From Sphingomonas canadensis (GTDB lineage Bacteria; Pseudomonadota; Alphaproteobacteria; Sphingomonadales; Sphingomonadaceae): 64,000 nucleotides of DNA. A program made the position numbers and the translations under genes. The stretch is taken from positions 62,001 to 126,000 of the forward strand of contig NZ_JAPDRA010000011.1 of NCBI RefSeq assembly GCF_026013525.1, written 5' to 3'. This document shows positions 45,218-54,160 of the stretch, in pieces (the first letter of the stretch is position 1; each line of letters opens with the position of its first letter). The notes under the pieces were generated by a model that was given only the letters and a program-made list of their open reading frames with translations, did no database searches and was not told the origin of the DNA.

Positions 45218-45973
45218 CTAGCGCTTTGCCTGCTGCCACAGCGCCTCCTTCGCCTCCAGGTCCAGCCCGGCAAAGGCATCGCCGGCGGCATCCTCCATCG
45301 CGCGGAAGCGCCGCTCGAATTTCGCGTTGGCGGCGCGCAGGGCGTTTTCGGGGTCCACGCCCAGCTTGCGCGCCCAGTTGACGACCGCGAACAGCAGATC
45401 GCCGATTTCCTCTTCACGCGCGGCATCGTCCGGGGCGGATTCCACCTCGGCGATCTCTTCGTCGATCTTGGCGCGGGCGCCGCTGGGGTCCGGCCAGTCG
45501 AAGCCCGTGCGCGCGGCACGCTTCTGGAGCTTTTCGGCGCGGGTGAGGGCGGGCAGGCCGATCGCCACCCCGTCGATGGCGCTTTCGTGCCCCTTCTCCC
45601 CCCGTTCCGCGGCCTTGATTTGTTCCCACAGGTGATGGCCGCCGCTTTCCGCGCCGAGGAAGATGTGCGGGTGGCGGCGCTCCATCTTGTCGGAAATGGC
45701 GGTGACGACGTCGCGGAGCGCGAACAGGCCGGCTTCCTGGGCCATGCGCGAATGGAAGATTACCTGGAGCAGCAGATCGCCGAGTTCGTCCTTAAGGTCC
45801 GCCATGTCGCGGCGCGCGATGGCGTCAGCGACCTCATAGGCTTCCTCGATCGTGTACGGCGCGATCGTATCGAACGTCTGCACCGTATCCCATTCGCAGC
45901 CGCATTCGGGATCGCGCAGCCGCGCCATAATCGCCACCAGCCGCTCGATGCCGCTCTCGCTGGCCTGGCTCAT
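45218..45973 (-). CDS. mazG: nucleoside triphosphate pyrophosphohydrolase MazG
   Basis: MazG hydrolyses (d)NTPs to monophosphates and pyrophosphate, removing aberrant nucleotides. The 251-residue protein has two MazG domains: the first with PYTIEEAYEVADAI and DLKDELGDLLLQVIFHSRMA, the second with KIDEEIAEVE and REEEIGDLLFAVVNWARKLG; both keep the ExxE metal-binding helices. ATG 45973 (MSQASESGIERL) is the natural start. An AT-rich patch directly upstream may be its promoter. Confidence 0.95.
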   Translation of the reverse strand: MSQASESGIERLVAIMARLRDPECGCEWDTVQTFDTIAPYTIEEAYEVADAIARRDMADLKDELGDLLLQVIFHSRMAQEAGLFALRDVVTAISDKMERRHPHIFLGAESGGHHLWEQIKAAERGEKGHESAIDGVAIGLPALTRAEKLQKRAARTGFDWPDPSGARAKIDEEIAEVESAPDDAAREEEIGDLLFAVVNWARKLGVDPENALRAANAKFERRFRAMEDAAGDAFAGLDLEAKEALWQQAKR

Positions 45974-46009
45974 GCGAGGGGGGCCTTCCGCATCGGCATC
46001 TCCGTTGGA

Positions 46010-46034
46010 ACGATAATATACATTATGTAAAATT
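46010..46034 (-). promoter_or_regulatory. AT-rich palindromic patch upstream of mazG
   Basis: The perfect palindrome TACAT-T-ATGTA (46019-46029) lies in an AT-rich stretch, ACGATAATATACATTATGTA plus about 10 more bases, rare in this GC-rich window. It sits about 45 bases upstream of mazG and overlaps the stop codon of the 79-residue gene. On the mazG strand, TATATT could serve as a -10 box. It may be a promoter or operator. Confidence 0.3.
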
Positions 46035-46262
46035 TGTACCGGGATCGGCGCGAGGAGCCGCCGGGCTCCCCCCAAAACCGAACAATGCGCCGATCTCCGC
46101 GCGATAGCTGACCAGCAAGGCGATCACCGCGATCACCGCCAGCCAGCCCAGGATCGCGCGCACGGCAAAGCTAAGCGAGATGCGGTGTACCGTCAGCGCG
46201 CTGATCACCAGCACCATCGCAGCGACCAGCGTGATCGCGCTGCGGAGTTGGAAATCGCTCAC
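46023..46262 (-). CDS. small two-helix membrane protein
   Basis: This 79-residue protein has two hydrophobic helices (about residues 8-25 and 33-51) and a Pro/Gly/Asp-rich tail. It resembles the N-terminal anchor of larger sphingomonad membrane proteins, but I cannot assign it. Its start overlaps the stop of the metallo-hydrolase gene by 4 bases (ATGA), which supports that it is expressed. No function is visible. Confidence 0.6.
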   Translation of the reverse strand: MSDFQLRSAITLVAAMVLVISALTVHRISLSFAVRAILGWLAVIAVIALLVSYRAEIGALFGFGGSPAAPRADPGTNFT

Positions 46263-47029
46263 GCCACAGCCTCCAGCCCGTCATATCCCGGCGCGACGCC
46301 CTCAGGCAGCGCGGCGGCGAGCGTAGCATAGTCCATCGACTGATCCATATGGACCAGCAGCGCGCGATCCGGCCGCAGTTCCGCGATCCAGCCCAGCGTC
46401 GCCTCCAGATGCGGATGCGTGGGATGCGGCGCGCGGCGCAGCGCATCGACCACCCACAGGTCCAGCCCTGCGAACAAATCGCGCATCCCGTTCGTCATGT
46501 CATGAAAGTCTGTAGAATATCCTACTGATTTTCCTTCATTTTCAAAGCGAATGCCCGCCGATGTGATGCCCCCGTGCGGCTGATCGGTCACGCGCACGGT
46601 GATGTCGCCGATGGTCACCGCGTCGGGCAGCAGCTCACCCGCAACGGTCGGCCGGTAACCGGCGCGGCCATAGAAGGCATAGGCGAAGCGCTGCTGGAGC
46701 TGTTCCAGCGCGAAGCCGCGCGCCAGTCCGCGCAACGGCACGCCGTCGTTCAGGTGCATCAACTGGCGCAGATCGTCGATACCGTGGCAGTGATCGGCAT
46801 GATCATGCGTCCAGATCACCGCGTCCAGCCGGTCGACGCCGGCCGCCAGCAACTGTTCGCGCATGTCCGGGCTGGTATCCACCAGGATGCGCGTGCTTTC
46901 GGTGCTGACCAGGATCGACGCGCGCGTGCGCCGGTTGCGTGGATCGGCCGGATCGCAATCGCCCCAATCGCCGCCGATGCGCGGCACCCCCGACGAGGTG
47001 CCGGAGCCCAGGATGCGGACCTTCAGCAT
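46259..47029 (-). CDS. metallo-beta-lactamase-fold hydrolase (PhnP/RNase Z-like)
   Basis: This 256-residue protein has the MBL metal motif THDHADH (His75, His77, Asp79, His80) and the opening LGSGTSSGVPRIGG of the PhnP-like subgroup. The subgroup hydrolyses cyclic phosphate diesters, and this member is commonly found after tatD. The segment around 46500-46555 uses many A/T-ending codons, unlike its flanks. tatD lies 16 bases upstream, so metG, tatD and this gene are likely one transcript. Confidence 0.88.
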   Translation of the reverse strand: MLKVRILGSGTSSGVPRIGGDWGDCDPADPRNRRTRASILVSTESTRILVDTSPDMREQLLAAGVDRLDAVIWTHDHADHCHGIDDLRQLMHLNDGVPLRGLARGFALEQLQQRFAYAFYGRAGYRPTVAGELLPDAVTIGDITVRVTDQPHGGITSAGIRFENEGKSVGYSTDFHDMTNGMRDLFAGLDLWVVDALRRAPHPTHPHLEATLGWIAELRPDRALLVHMDQSMDYATLAAALPEGVAPGYDGLEAVA

Positions 47030-47045
47030 GCCGGGCCGCCGGGTT

Positions 47046-47825
47046 TCACGCGGCCGTCTTGGCGAACAGCGTGTGGAAGTTCCGCCGCGTCGCCTCCGCC
47101 AGCTCCTCTGCCGCCATGCCGCGCAACCCCGCCAGGAAGCGGCAGGTATCCGCCACGAACGCGGGCTCGCCGGTCTTGCCGCGATGGGGCACCGGGGCCA
47201 GGAACGGCGCGTCCGTCTCGATCAGCAGCCGCTCGATCGGCAGCCGCGCGGCGGTTTCCTGAAGCTCGCGGGCATTCTTGAACGTCACGATGCCCGAGAT
47301 CGAGATATAGAAGCCCAGCTCCAGCGCGATATCGGCGAAGGCGCCGCTGGCGGTGAAGCAATGGATCACGCCAGGGAAGGCCCCCTTCCCCATCTCGTCG
47401 CGCAGGATTTCGGCGGTATCCTCCTCCGCGTCGCGGGTGTGGACGATGATCGGAAGCTGTGTCTCGCGCGCAGCCGCCAGATGCGCGCGGAAGCTGGCGC
47501 GCTGCCGGTCGCGGTCCGAATGGTCGTAATAATAGTCCAGCCCGCTCTCGCCGATGCCCACCACGCGCGGATGCGCGGCGCGTTCGACCAGCTTGGCGGT
47601 GTCGATGTGCGGATGCTCGTCCGCCTCGTGCGGGTGGATGCCCACGCTGGCCCAGACATCGGGCTCCCGCGCGGCCAGCGCGATCACCTCGTCCCATTCG
47701 CGCTCGCGCGTGGAGATGTTGAGCATCGCCGCGACGCCGCTCTCCCGCGCACGCGCCAGCACCTCGGCCTGATGCTCCACCAGCCCCTTGTAGTTCAGGT
47801 GGCAATGGCTGTCGGCGAGCTTCAT
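47046..47825 (-). CDS. tatD: TatD family metal-dependent DNase
   Basis: TatD proteins are two-metal TIM-barrel nucleases implicated in DNA repair and apoptosis-like degradation. The 259-residue protein has all ligand motifs: DSHCHL, VGIHPHE, GESGLDYYY, VHTRD, HCFTAS and TDAPFLAP. The ATG at 47825 overlaps the metG stop (ATGA). The metG-tatD order is widespread. Confidence 0.94.
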   Translation of the reverse strand: MKLADSHCHLNYKGLVEHQAEVLARARESGVAAMLNISTREREWDEVIALAAREPDVWASVGIHPHEADEHPHIDTAKLVERAAHPRVVGIGESGLDYYYDHSDRDRQRASFRAHLAAARETQLPIIVHTRDAEEDTAEILRDEMGKGAFPGVIHCFTASGAFADIALELGFYISISGIVTFKNARELQETAARLPIERLLIETDAPFLAPVPHRGKTGEPAFVADTCRFLAGLRGMAAEELAEATRRNFHTLFAKTAA

Positions 47826-49327
47826 GCGCCCTCCTGCAGCTCCAGCTTGGGGAATATGGGCGAAGGTGCCGGGAAGCGATAGCCGGGCGGCGGGATCGCC
47901 GGCCCCACCTGCTCCAGCAGCTTCGCGGCCGATTCGGGCACCACGGGCGCGATCGTCTCCGCCAGCATGCGGATGGCCTTCACCAGCGTGCGCAACACCG
48001 CGTGCATCCGCTCCGGATCGGTCTTGCGCAGCGCCCAGGGCGCCTGGGCGTCGATATACTGGTTGCAGGCGAACACGCCCGCCATCCACGCCTCGATCCC
48101 CTGGCCGAGCGCCAGATCCTGGAACGCGACGCGAAAGCCCGCGCGCGCCAGCTCCACCTCGGCCAGCAGCGCGGCATCGGCGGGATCGGCCCTCCCCTCC
48201 TCCGGGTACAGCCCGTCCAGGTTCTTGGCGATGAAGGCCAGCGTGCGCTGCGCCAGATTGCCGAAGCTGTTGGCCAGATCGGCATTGGCGCGGGTCACGA
48301 TCGCCTCGTCGCTGAACGTGCCGTCCTGGCCGAAGCTGACGTCACGCAGCAGGAAATAGCGCAGCGCATCGACGCCATAGAGCCGCGCCAGCTCCATCGG
48401 ATCGACGACATTGCCGACCGATTTCGACATCTTCTCCCCGCGATTGAGCAGGAAGCCATGTCCGAACACCTGCTTCGGCAGCGCGATCTTCGCCGACATC
48501 AGGAAGGCGGGCCAATAGACGGTGTGGAAGCGGACGATATCCTTGCCGATCAGGTGCAGGTCCGCGGGCCAGTATCGCGCCAGCTTCTCCGCTTCGCCGG
48601 GATAGCCCGCACCGGTCAGATAGTTGGTCAGCGCATCGACCCAGACGTACATCACATGCCCGGGCGAGCCCGGCACCGGCACGCCCCAATCGAAGCTGGT
48701 GCGGCTGACCGAGAGATCGACCAGCCCTCCCTCGACGAAGCGCAGGATCTCGTTCCGCCGCGCTTCCGGCCGGATGAAGTCCGGATTGGCGGCATAGAGA
48801 TCGAGCAACGGCTGCTGATATTTGGAGAGGCGGAAGAACCAGGTTTCCTCGACGGTCCATTCGACGGGCGTTCCCTGGGGCGAAAGCTTCTGGCCCCCTT
48901 CCCCTTCGGTCAGCTCCTTCTCTTCGTAGAAGGCCTCGTCGCGCACCGAATACCAGCCCTCGTAGCGATCGAGGTACAGGTCGCCCGCATCCGCCATCGC
49001 CTGCCAGATCGCCTGGCTGGCGGCATAATGATCGGGCTCGGACGTGCGAATGAATCGATCGCACGAGATATCGAGTTTTTCCGCCATCTCACGGAAATAT
49101 CCCGACATCTCGTCGGCCAGTTCGCGTGCGGTCATGCCGCGGCCGCGCGCCGTCTGGACCATCTTCAGCCCATGCTCGTCGGTGCCGGTCTGGAAGAATA
49201 CGTCGCGGCCCTGGCTGCGCTGGAACCGGGCGATCGCGTCGGCCGCGATCATCTCATAGGCGTGGCCGATGTGCGGACGCCCGTTCGGATAATGGATCGC
49301 GGTGGTGATGTAATAGGGTTCGGCCAT
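47822..49327 (-). CDS. metG: methionine--tRNA ligase
   Basis: MetRS charges tRNA-Met. The 501-residue class I synthetase has the HIGH-type motif (PHIGHAYE, residues 18-25), the KMSKS loop (GEKMSKSVG) and a helical anticodon domain. It lacks the C-terminal dimerisation extension, giving the short form usual in alphaproteobacteria. It starts 38 bases after a small hypothetical gene and is co-oriented with holB upstream. Confidence 0.96.
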   Translation of the reverse strand: MAEPYYITTAIHYPNGRPHIGHAYEMIAADAIARFQRSQGRDVFFQTGTDEHGLKMVQTARGRGMTARELADEMSGYFREMAEKLDISCDRFIRTSEPDHYAASQAIWQAMADAGDLYLDRYEGWYSVRDEAFYEEKELTEGEGGQKLSPQGTPVEWTVEETWFFRLSKYQQPLLDLYAANPDFIRPEARRNEILRFVEGGLVDLSVSRTSFDWGVPVPGSPGHVMYVWVDALTNYLTGAGYPGEAEKLARYWPADLHLIGKDIVRFHTVYWPAFLMSAKIALPKQVFGHGFLLNRGEKMSKSVGNVVDPMELARLYGVDALRYFLLRDVSFGQDGTFSDEAIVTRANADLANSFGNLAQRTLAFIAKNLDGLYPEEGRADPADAALLAEVELARAGFRVAFQDLALGQGIEAWMAGVFACNQYIDAQAPWALRKTDPERMHAVLRTLVKAIRMLAETIAPVVPESAAKLLEQVGPAIPPPGYRFPAPSPIFPKLELQEGA

Positions 49328-49365
49328 GCGCGCGCTTTAGGCGAATGCGCCCGGGCGGTGAACCC

Positions 49366-49683
49366 TCAGCCGAACAGTTTCTCCACCGGCACCGGCGCAT
49401 CTTGAAGCGCCACGCCGGTCTTGCGTTCGTGGACCAGCCGGACGGCCTCCGCGATCTCGCGGTCGATGGTCTCGCGCTCGCCGGCGGGCAACTTGCGATA
49501 GCTCTCTTCGGACAAATGGTGCTTCTTCAGAACGGCCTCGCGCGCACGCTCTTCGGGCGTTTGCGATGCAGCCTTGCGGAAAGCCTCCAGAATCGCATCG
49601 AAGGTGCTGGAATCCTTGGCCTTCGTCGCGCTCCCCGGTGAGGTTCCGGTGGCAGTGGCGCCGCCGATTCCGGTTACGGTCAT
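49366..49683 (-). CDS. hypothetical protein between holB and metG
   Basis: This 105-residue soluble protein has a low-complexity Gly/Thr/Ala/Ser-rich N-terminus (about 1-25) and a charged helical body (FDAILEAFRKAASQTPEERA, later LPAGERETIDREIAEAVRL). I do not recognise a named family, although helical proteins of this kind occur in sphingomonads. The start ATG is at 49683. The neighbouring gap to holB (53 bases) shows nothing notable. The function is unknown. Confidence 0.6.
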   Translation of the reverse strand: MTVTGIGGATATGTSPGSATKAKDSSTFDAILEAFRKAASQTPEERAREAVLKKHHLSEESYRKLPAGERETIDREIAEAVRLVHERKTGVALQDAPVPVEKLFG

Positions 49684-49736
49684 GCTATTTCCCCCTGTTC
49701 GGACGGGGGCATAGCCCGGTGCGGGTAAAGCCGCGC

Positions 49737-50717
49737 TTAAGCCCGCGCCAGCCGCGCGAGCAGCCCGCCCATCTCGAACACCGTCGCGGTCGCATCCAGC
49801 GACAGGCCCAGCGCCGCCCCGGCCAGATCGCGCGCGGCGTGATAGGCGTCCAGCGCGGCGCGCAGCGGCTCGCCCGATCGGCCGCGCGCGCGCTCCGCGA
49901 TGAAGCTGGGCGCGCGGCCCAGGAACGCCTCGTATCGCGCCTGTGCCGCCTTGGCGCCCAGCGTGCGCGCCAGCCGGACACGGATCGCGTTGGAAGGGTC
50001 GCCGCCCTCGGCGATCGCCGTCATCTCCGCCTCCAGCGCCGCCAGGTCGAGCCCCGCGAAGCCTAGCGCGCGTCCGGGCGAGCCCTCCCCCGCCCGCACC
50101 AGCGCCGCGATCTCGTCCGCACCGGCATCGGGCAGCTCCGCGCGCAGGATCGCGGCCACCTGATCGTCCGCCAGCGGATCGAAGCGCAGCAGCCGGCATC
50201 GCGAACGAATCGTGGGCAGCAGCCGCCCTATCGCGTGCGAGACCAGCAGGAATATGGTGCCCTCCGGCGGTTCCTCCAGGCTCTTCAGCAGCGCGTTGGC
50301 GCCGCCGGGCTCAAGATCGTTGACCGAATCGATCACCACCACGCGGCGCCCGGAAAAGCTGGACTTGGTGGCGAACATCGCCTGCAGGCTGCGCACCTGG
50401 GCGATGGTGATCGATCGCGCCAGGCTTTCGTCGGGCTTGTCCGGGTCCTTGGGTAGCCGCACCAGCTCGCGGAAGTCGGGGTGCGCGCCGGACGCGATCA
50501 GATGGGCGGTGCGCGAATCCTCCGCAACGTCCCACGCGCCGCGCAGCGCAGCGGGCTCACCCGCCTCGGCCAGCAGCCGCGCTGCGGCGGCGCGGGCGAA
50601 CGCGCCCTTCCCCAGCCCCTCCGGACCGGCGATCAGCCAGGCATGGTGCAGCGTTCCGCTGGCCATCGCTGCGGCAAGCGCCGCGCGCGCGGATTCGTTG
50701 CCGGGGAAGACGCTCAT
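49737..50717 (-). CDS. holB: DNA polymerase III subunit delta prime
   Basis: Delta prime is the stator of the clamp loader that opens and loads the sliding clamp. The 326-residue AAA+ protein has the degenerate P-loop GPEGLGKG, the sensor/Walker B region (VVIDSVNDLEPGGANALLKSLEEPP) and the SRC motif (IRSRCRLLRF). The family zinc module appears to be absent. The start ATG is 50717. In many relatives tmk (thymidylate kinase) lies directly upstream; here the DD-carboxypeptidase gene is there instead. Confidence 0.9.
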   Translation of the reverse strand: MSVFPGNESARAALAAAMASGTLHHAWLIAGPEGLGKGAFARAAAARLLAEAGEPAALRGAWDVAEDSRTAHLIASGAHPDFRELVRLPKDPDKPDESLARSITIAQVRSLQAMFATKSSFSGRRVVVIDSVNDLEPGGANALLKSLEEPPEGTIFLLVSHAIGRLLPTIRSRCRLLRFDPLADDQVAAILRAELPDAGADEIAALVRAGEGSPGRALGFAGLDLAALEAEMTAIAEGGDPSNAIRVRLARTLGAKAAQARYEAFLGRAPSFIAERARGRSGEPLRAALDAYHAARDLAGAALGLSLDATATVFEMGGLLARLARA

Positions 50718-50728
50718 GCCACCCCTAT

Positions 50729-50749
50729 CCCCTCCCCGGCGGGGAGGGG
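50729..50749. repeat. GC-rich palindrome between the DD-carboxypeptidase gene and holB
   Basis: The sequence CCCCTCCCC-GGC-GGGGAGGGG is a perfect 9-base-arm hairpin, nine bases after the dac stop and 12 bases before the holB start. It shares the CCCCTCCC core with the element between accD and folC, so it may be a half-copy of the same repeat family. No T-run is present. Confidence 0.5.
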
Positions 50750-50757
50750 CAAGGGCC

Positions 50758-51933
50758 TCACATGCCGAACAGCGACAGGAAGCCCAGCCAGATCCGGCGG
50801 AAGAAGCCGGCCGGCGCCACATCCTTGTCCGCCACCAGCGGCAGCGTCTGTGCGCCCACGCCATCCGCGGTGGTGATCACCAGATCGGCGACGTGATCGC
50901 CCGCCTTGATCCCCTTCTCGCCCGGATCGATCGGACCCTGGTAGACGATCTTGGCCTGCATCCCCGGAGAGGTGCCGGCCGGGACGATCACCGACAGATC
51001 CTCGGGCGCCACCAGGCCCACCGTGCCCGCGCTGCCGCCCTGCACGTCGGCATCGCCCACCTTGCGGCCCTTGGCGACGACCTTCTGCGCCTTCCACGCG
51101 CCGAAGCCCCAGTTCATGAACTTGCGCGATTCCTCGGCGCGGCCGTTGAAGCTGTCGAGCCCGGCCACCACCATCACGATGCGCCGCCCGCCCTGCACCG
51201 CCGATCCGGTGAAGCCATAGCCGGCCTCTTCGGTATGGCCGGTCTTCAGCCCGTCCGCGCCCTGGACATGGCCGAGCAGCGGATCGCGGTTCTGCTGGGT
51301 GATGACCTTACCGTCGCTCAGCTTCCGGGTGTATTCGGTCTTGCTGTAGAACTGCTTGTAGAGGTCCGGATAATTCTGGATCGTCGCAGCGGCCAGCTTG
51401 GCCAGGTCGCGCGCGGTGACATAGGTGCGGCCCTCGTCCGGCCAGCCGTTGGAATTGCCGAAGCGGCTGTTGGTCAGGCCGATCTTCGCGGCATATTCGT
51501 TCATGCGGGTGACGAAGGCTTCCTCGGTCCCCGAAATGCCCTCCGCCAGCACGACGCAGGCATCGTTGCCCGAAAGCGTGATCACGCCATCGAGCAGATC
51601 CTTCACCGTCACTTCCTCGTCGGTTTCCAGGAACATGGTCGATCCCGCTTCCGGCCCGTGCCACTTGCGCCAGGTTTCGGGCCGCACCTTGAACTTCTGG
51701 TCGAGCTTGATCTCGCCCTTCTTGATCAGGTCGAACACCACATAGGCGGTCATCATCTTCGCCATGGATGCCGGCGGCATGCGGCGGTCCGCGTTCTTGT
51801 CGAGCAGCACCACGCCCGAGGTGAGATCGAGCATGAACGCCACCTGCGCCGGTGTGTCGAACGTGGGCGCGGAGGCCGCGGTGGGATAGGCGACGGCGAT
51901 TGCCAGGAGCGAAGCAGCGAGCAGTTTCTTCAT
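50758..51933 (-). CDS. D-alanyl-D-alanine carboxypeptidase (penicillin-binding protein 5/6 family)
   Basis: This periplasmic enzyme trims the terminal D-Ala from peptidoglycan stem peptides. The 391-residue protein has a signal peptide (KKLLAASLLAIAVAYPTAAS) and the serine-peptidase motifs SMAK (Ser56, Lys59), SGN and KTG (GLKTGHTEEAGY). A C-terminal PBP5-type domain ends in an amphipathic helix (FFRRIWLGFLSLFGM) that anchors it to the inner membrane. Upstream lie rlpA-like and mltB-like genes, forming a wall-remodelling group. Confidence 0.93.
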   Translation of the reverse strand: MKKLLAASLLAIAVAYPTAASAPTFDTPAQVAFMLDLTSGVVLLDKNADRRMPPASMAKMMTAYVVFDLIKKGEIKLDQKFKVRPETWRKWHGPEAGSTMFLETDEEVTVKDLLDGVITLSGNDACVVLAEGISGTEEAFVTRMNEYAAKIGLTNSRFGNSNGWPDEGRTYVTARDLAKLAAATIQNYPDLYKQFYSKTEYTRKLSDGKVITQQNRDPLLGHVQGADGLKTGHTEEAGYGFTGSAVQGGRRIVMVVAGLDSFNGRAEESRKFMNWGFGAWKAQKVVAKGRKVGDADVQGGSAGTVGLVAPEDLSVIVPAGTSPGMQAKIVYQGPIDPGEKGIKAGDHVADLVITTADGVGAQTLPLVADKDVAPAGFFRRIWLGFLSLFGM

Positions 51934-52071
51934 GTCTCTCGGGTCCAGAGGCTTGAGCGCCGGGCGGGGGACGGACGCCGCCCCCAGCGCCGCGACGCTG
52001 CGATGCCCAAGGCCTAGAGCATGTCGCGCGATTCTCAAATCGCCGAGCGTGACATCGGCGTCATTGATGCC

Positions 52072-53142
52072 TCACTGGCTGAAGACGCGCGCGTCCCCAT
52101 AGCCCGCCTTCGCCGCGCGCGCCCGCGCCGCCTCTGCCTCGCCCGCACTGCGGAAGGGGCCGATCTGGATGCGGTACAGCCCGCCGCCGGGCTTCACGAA
52201 ACCGCCCAGGCTGGTGGCGATCGATTGCGCGCGCGCGCTGTTCGACAGCGCCGCGACCTGGACGATAAAGCCGCCGCGCACGGGCGCCGCCGCCGGGCGC
52301 TGGGGCGCGGGCTGGGGGCGGTATGCCGGTTGCGAATAGGCCGGGGCGGAAGGCGGCGCATAAGCCTGGGCCGGCGGATAGGAGGGCGAATATGCCGGAG
52401 CCGCGGGCAGATGCTTGCGCAGCGCGGAAAGCAGCACGGGCGGCGTATCGGGGCGTTCGGACGCGGGCCGCCCCTCGCGCAGCGCCACGGCGTCCCCGGG
52501 CGAAGTGATCACCTTGCGCACGCGCACCGGCAGCAGCCCGGAAGCGCCGCCGCCCAGCAGCCGCGCGGCGCCGGGCGAGAGATCGACCACGTTGCCACCG
52601 GTCTCGGCCGATCCGGTGATCAGCACCAGGATCGTCTTGGCGGTATCGAGCGAGGTGACCTCCACGATCGTCCCGGCGGGAAGCGAACGGTGGACCGCGA
52701 CGATGGCATTGCCGGAGGGATCGCCCCCCGCCACGCCGCGCACGCCGGCATAGCCGACCTCGTCGTACCGCACCTCGCCCGCCGCGCGCTGCGAGGAACC
52801 GGCGGGGCCTGCGGCACCGGCTGCCGGGTCCTGCCAGCCCTGGGGCGGTTGCGAATAGTCCTGGGCCGGGGGCTGATAGGCCGGATAGGCCTGCTGGGCC
52901 GGGGGCGCATAGCCCGCGCCGGGGGCGGCATAGCTGGCGCCCGGGCCGTCATAGGCGGGTGGCGGCGCGTCCCAGCTATCCGCCGGGCGCTCATAGCCGC
53001 CTGCGGGCGGATAGCCGCTCGCCTGCATGGGTTGCTGGGGCGCGGGCGGCATCGCGGCCGCGGGCGCTTCCTGAAAGCCATAGCCGCCGCCGCACCCGGC
53101 GAGCAGCAGCATCGGCGCGAAAAAGCTAGCGTTCCACCTCAT
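52072..53142 (-). CDS. RlpA-like SPOR lipoprotein with degenerate double-psi barrel
   Basis: This 356-residue lipoprotein has lipobox LLAGC (Cys17). A long Pro/Tyr/Gln/Ala-rich region (about 20-130) follows, then a double-psi beta-barrel (about 140-230) and a C-terminal SPOR domain (about 285-356, GGFIVQVAALSNSARAQ) that binds denuded septal glycan. RlpA enzymes are lytic transglycosylases that cut such glycans. Here the His of AHRTLP is kept (VHRSLP), but the acidic catalytic pair and the NDRGPF motif are replaced (LITGSAETG). Activity may be lost or changed. It overlaps the mltB-like gene by 17 bases. Confidence 0.8.
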   Translation of the reverse strand: MRWNASFFAPMLLLAGCGGGYGFQEAPAAAMPPAPQQPMQASGYPPAGGYERPADSWDAPPPAYDGPGASYAAPGAGYAPPAQQAYPAYQPPAQDYSQPPQGWQDPAAGAAGPAGSSQRAAGEVRYDEVGYAGVRGVAGGDPSGNAIVAVHRSLPAGTIVEVTSLDTAKTILVLITGSAETGGNVVDLSPGAARLLGGGASGLLPVRVRKVITSPGDAVALREGRPASERPDTPPVLLSALRKHLPAAPAYSPSYPPAQAYAPPSAPAYSQPAYRPQPAPQRPAAAPVRGGFIVQVAALSNSARAQSIATSLGGFVKPGGGLYRIQIGPFRSAGEAEAARARAAKAGYGDARVFSQ

Positions 53143-54160
53143 CGGCCAGAAGGCCTACCGACAAAGCGTAAAAATTTGAGCAATTATAATCCAGGATCAC
53201 GCGATAGTTGCCGGTGAGCAGATAGGCGGTCTTGCCCGGCCCGTCCGGCTCCAGCAGCGTGGCCTGCACGGCGTCGCCCGGCCAGGCCCGCGTCTGGGGC
53301 ACGATTCCCAGCGCGCGCCACTCGGCCATCGACTTCCAGCGGCTGTGCCGGTCATGCACGCGGGGGCAGCGCGGGCTGACCGTGCGGTTCGCGATCGCGG
53401 CGCGATCCAGCCCCGCGGGCACATTGACCGCAAAGCCCCAGGGCTCGCCCGGGCGCCATCCGGCATCGACGAAATAATTGGCGATCGAAACCAGCGTGTC
53501 CGCCTCGCTCGACCACAGGTCGGCCAGCCCGTCGCCGTCGCCGTCACGCGCCAGGCGCAGATAGACGGAGGGCAGGAACTGCGGCCCGCCGAACGCGCCC
53601 GCCCAGCTTCCCACCAGCTTCTCGCGCGGGACGCCGCGGTCCATCATCTTCAGCGTGGCGATGAACTCGCTCGCGAACAGATCGCGCCGCCGCCCCTCGA
53701 ACGCCAGCGTGGCCAGGCTGCGCGGCAGATCGAAATTGCCCATCACGCGGCCATAGCCGGTCTCATGCCCCCAGATCGCGACCATGATCGATTCGGGCAC
53801 CCCGGTCTCGCGCTCGATCTTCTCCAGCCGCCAGCGCTGGCGCTGATAGGCCTGGCGCCCGCGGGCAATCCGATCGGCGTTCACATGGGTGCGGCGATAG
53901 GGCTCGAACGCGGGGATCGGCGAGTTGGCGCCGCCGCCCGGCTGCTGCCGGTCCAGCTCGATCACGCGGGGGTTGAAGGTGAGCGTGGGCATCACCGCGT
54001 CGATCGTGCGGCGCGACACCCCTTCCCGCTCGGCCTGGCGGGCAAGCTCTGCCAAATAGGTGCGGAACGCATCGTCCCCGCTCTGTGCCGCAACCGGCGC
54101 GCTGGCCGGCGCCGCCGCGAACAGCGCCACGGCCACGGCGCCCATCCAACGCATGATCAT
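53126..54160 (-). CDS. lytic murein transglycosylase, MltB/SLT_2 family
   Basis: This periplasmic enzyme cleaves the glycan strands of peptidoglycan, leaving anhydro-muropeptides, the cargo of AmpG. The 344-residue protein has a signal peptide (ending PVAAQSGDD), the catalytic Glu133 in WGHETGYGR and the SLT_2 segments AFGGPQFLPSVYL and DGDGLADLWSSEADTLVSIANYF. No lipobox is present, so it is soluble or periplasmic. Starts at ATG 54175, 54160 and 54154 are possible; 54160 is used. It is followed by the rlpA-like gene (17-base overlap). Confidence 0.9.
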   Translation of the reverse strand: MIMRWMGAVAVALFAAAPASAPVAAQSGDDAFRTYLAELARQAEREGVSRRTIDAVMPTLTFNPRVIELDRQQPGGGANSPIPAFEPYRRTHVNADRIARGRQAYQRQRWRLEKIERETGVPESIMVAIWGHETGYGRVMGNFDLPRSLATLAFEGRRRDLFASEFIATLKMMDRGVPREKLVGSWAGAFGGPQFLPSVYLRLARDGDGDGLADLWSSEADTLVSIANYFVDAGWRPGEPWGFAVNVPAGLDRAAIANRTVSPRCPRVHDRHSRWKSMAEWRALGIVPQTRAWPGDAVQATLLEPDGPGKTAYLLTGNYRVILDYNCSNFYALSVGLLADEVER

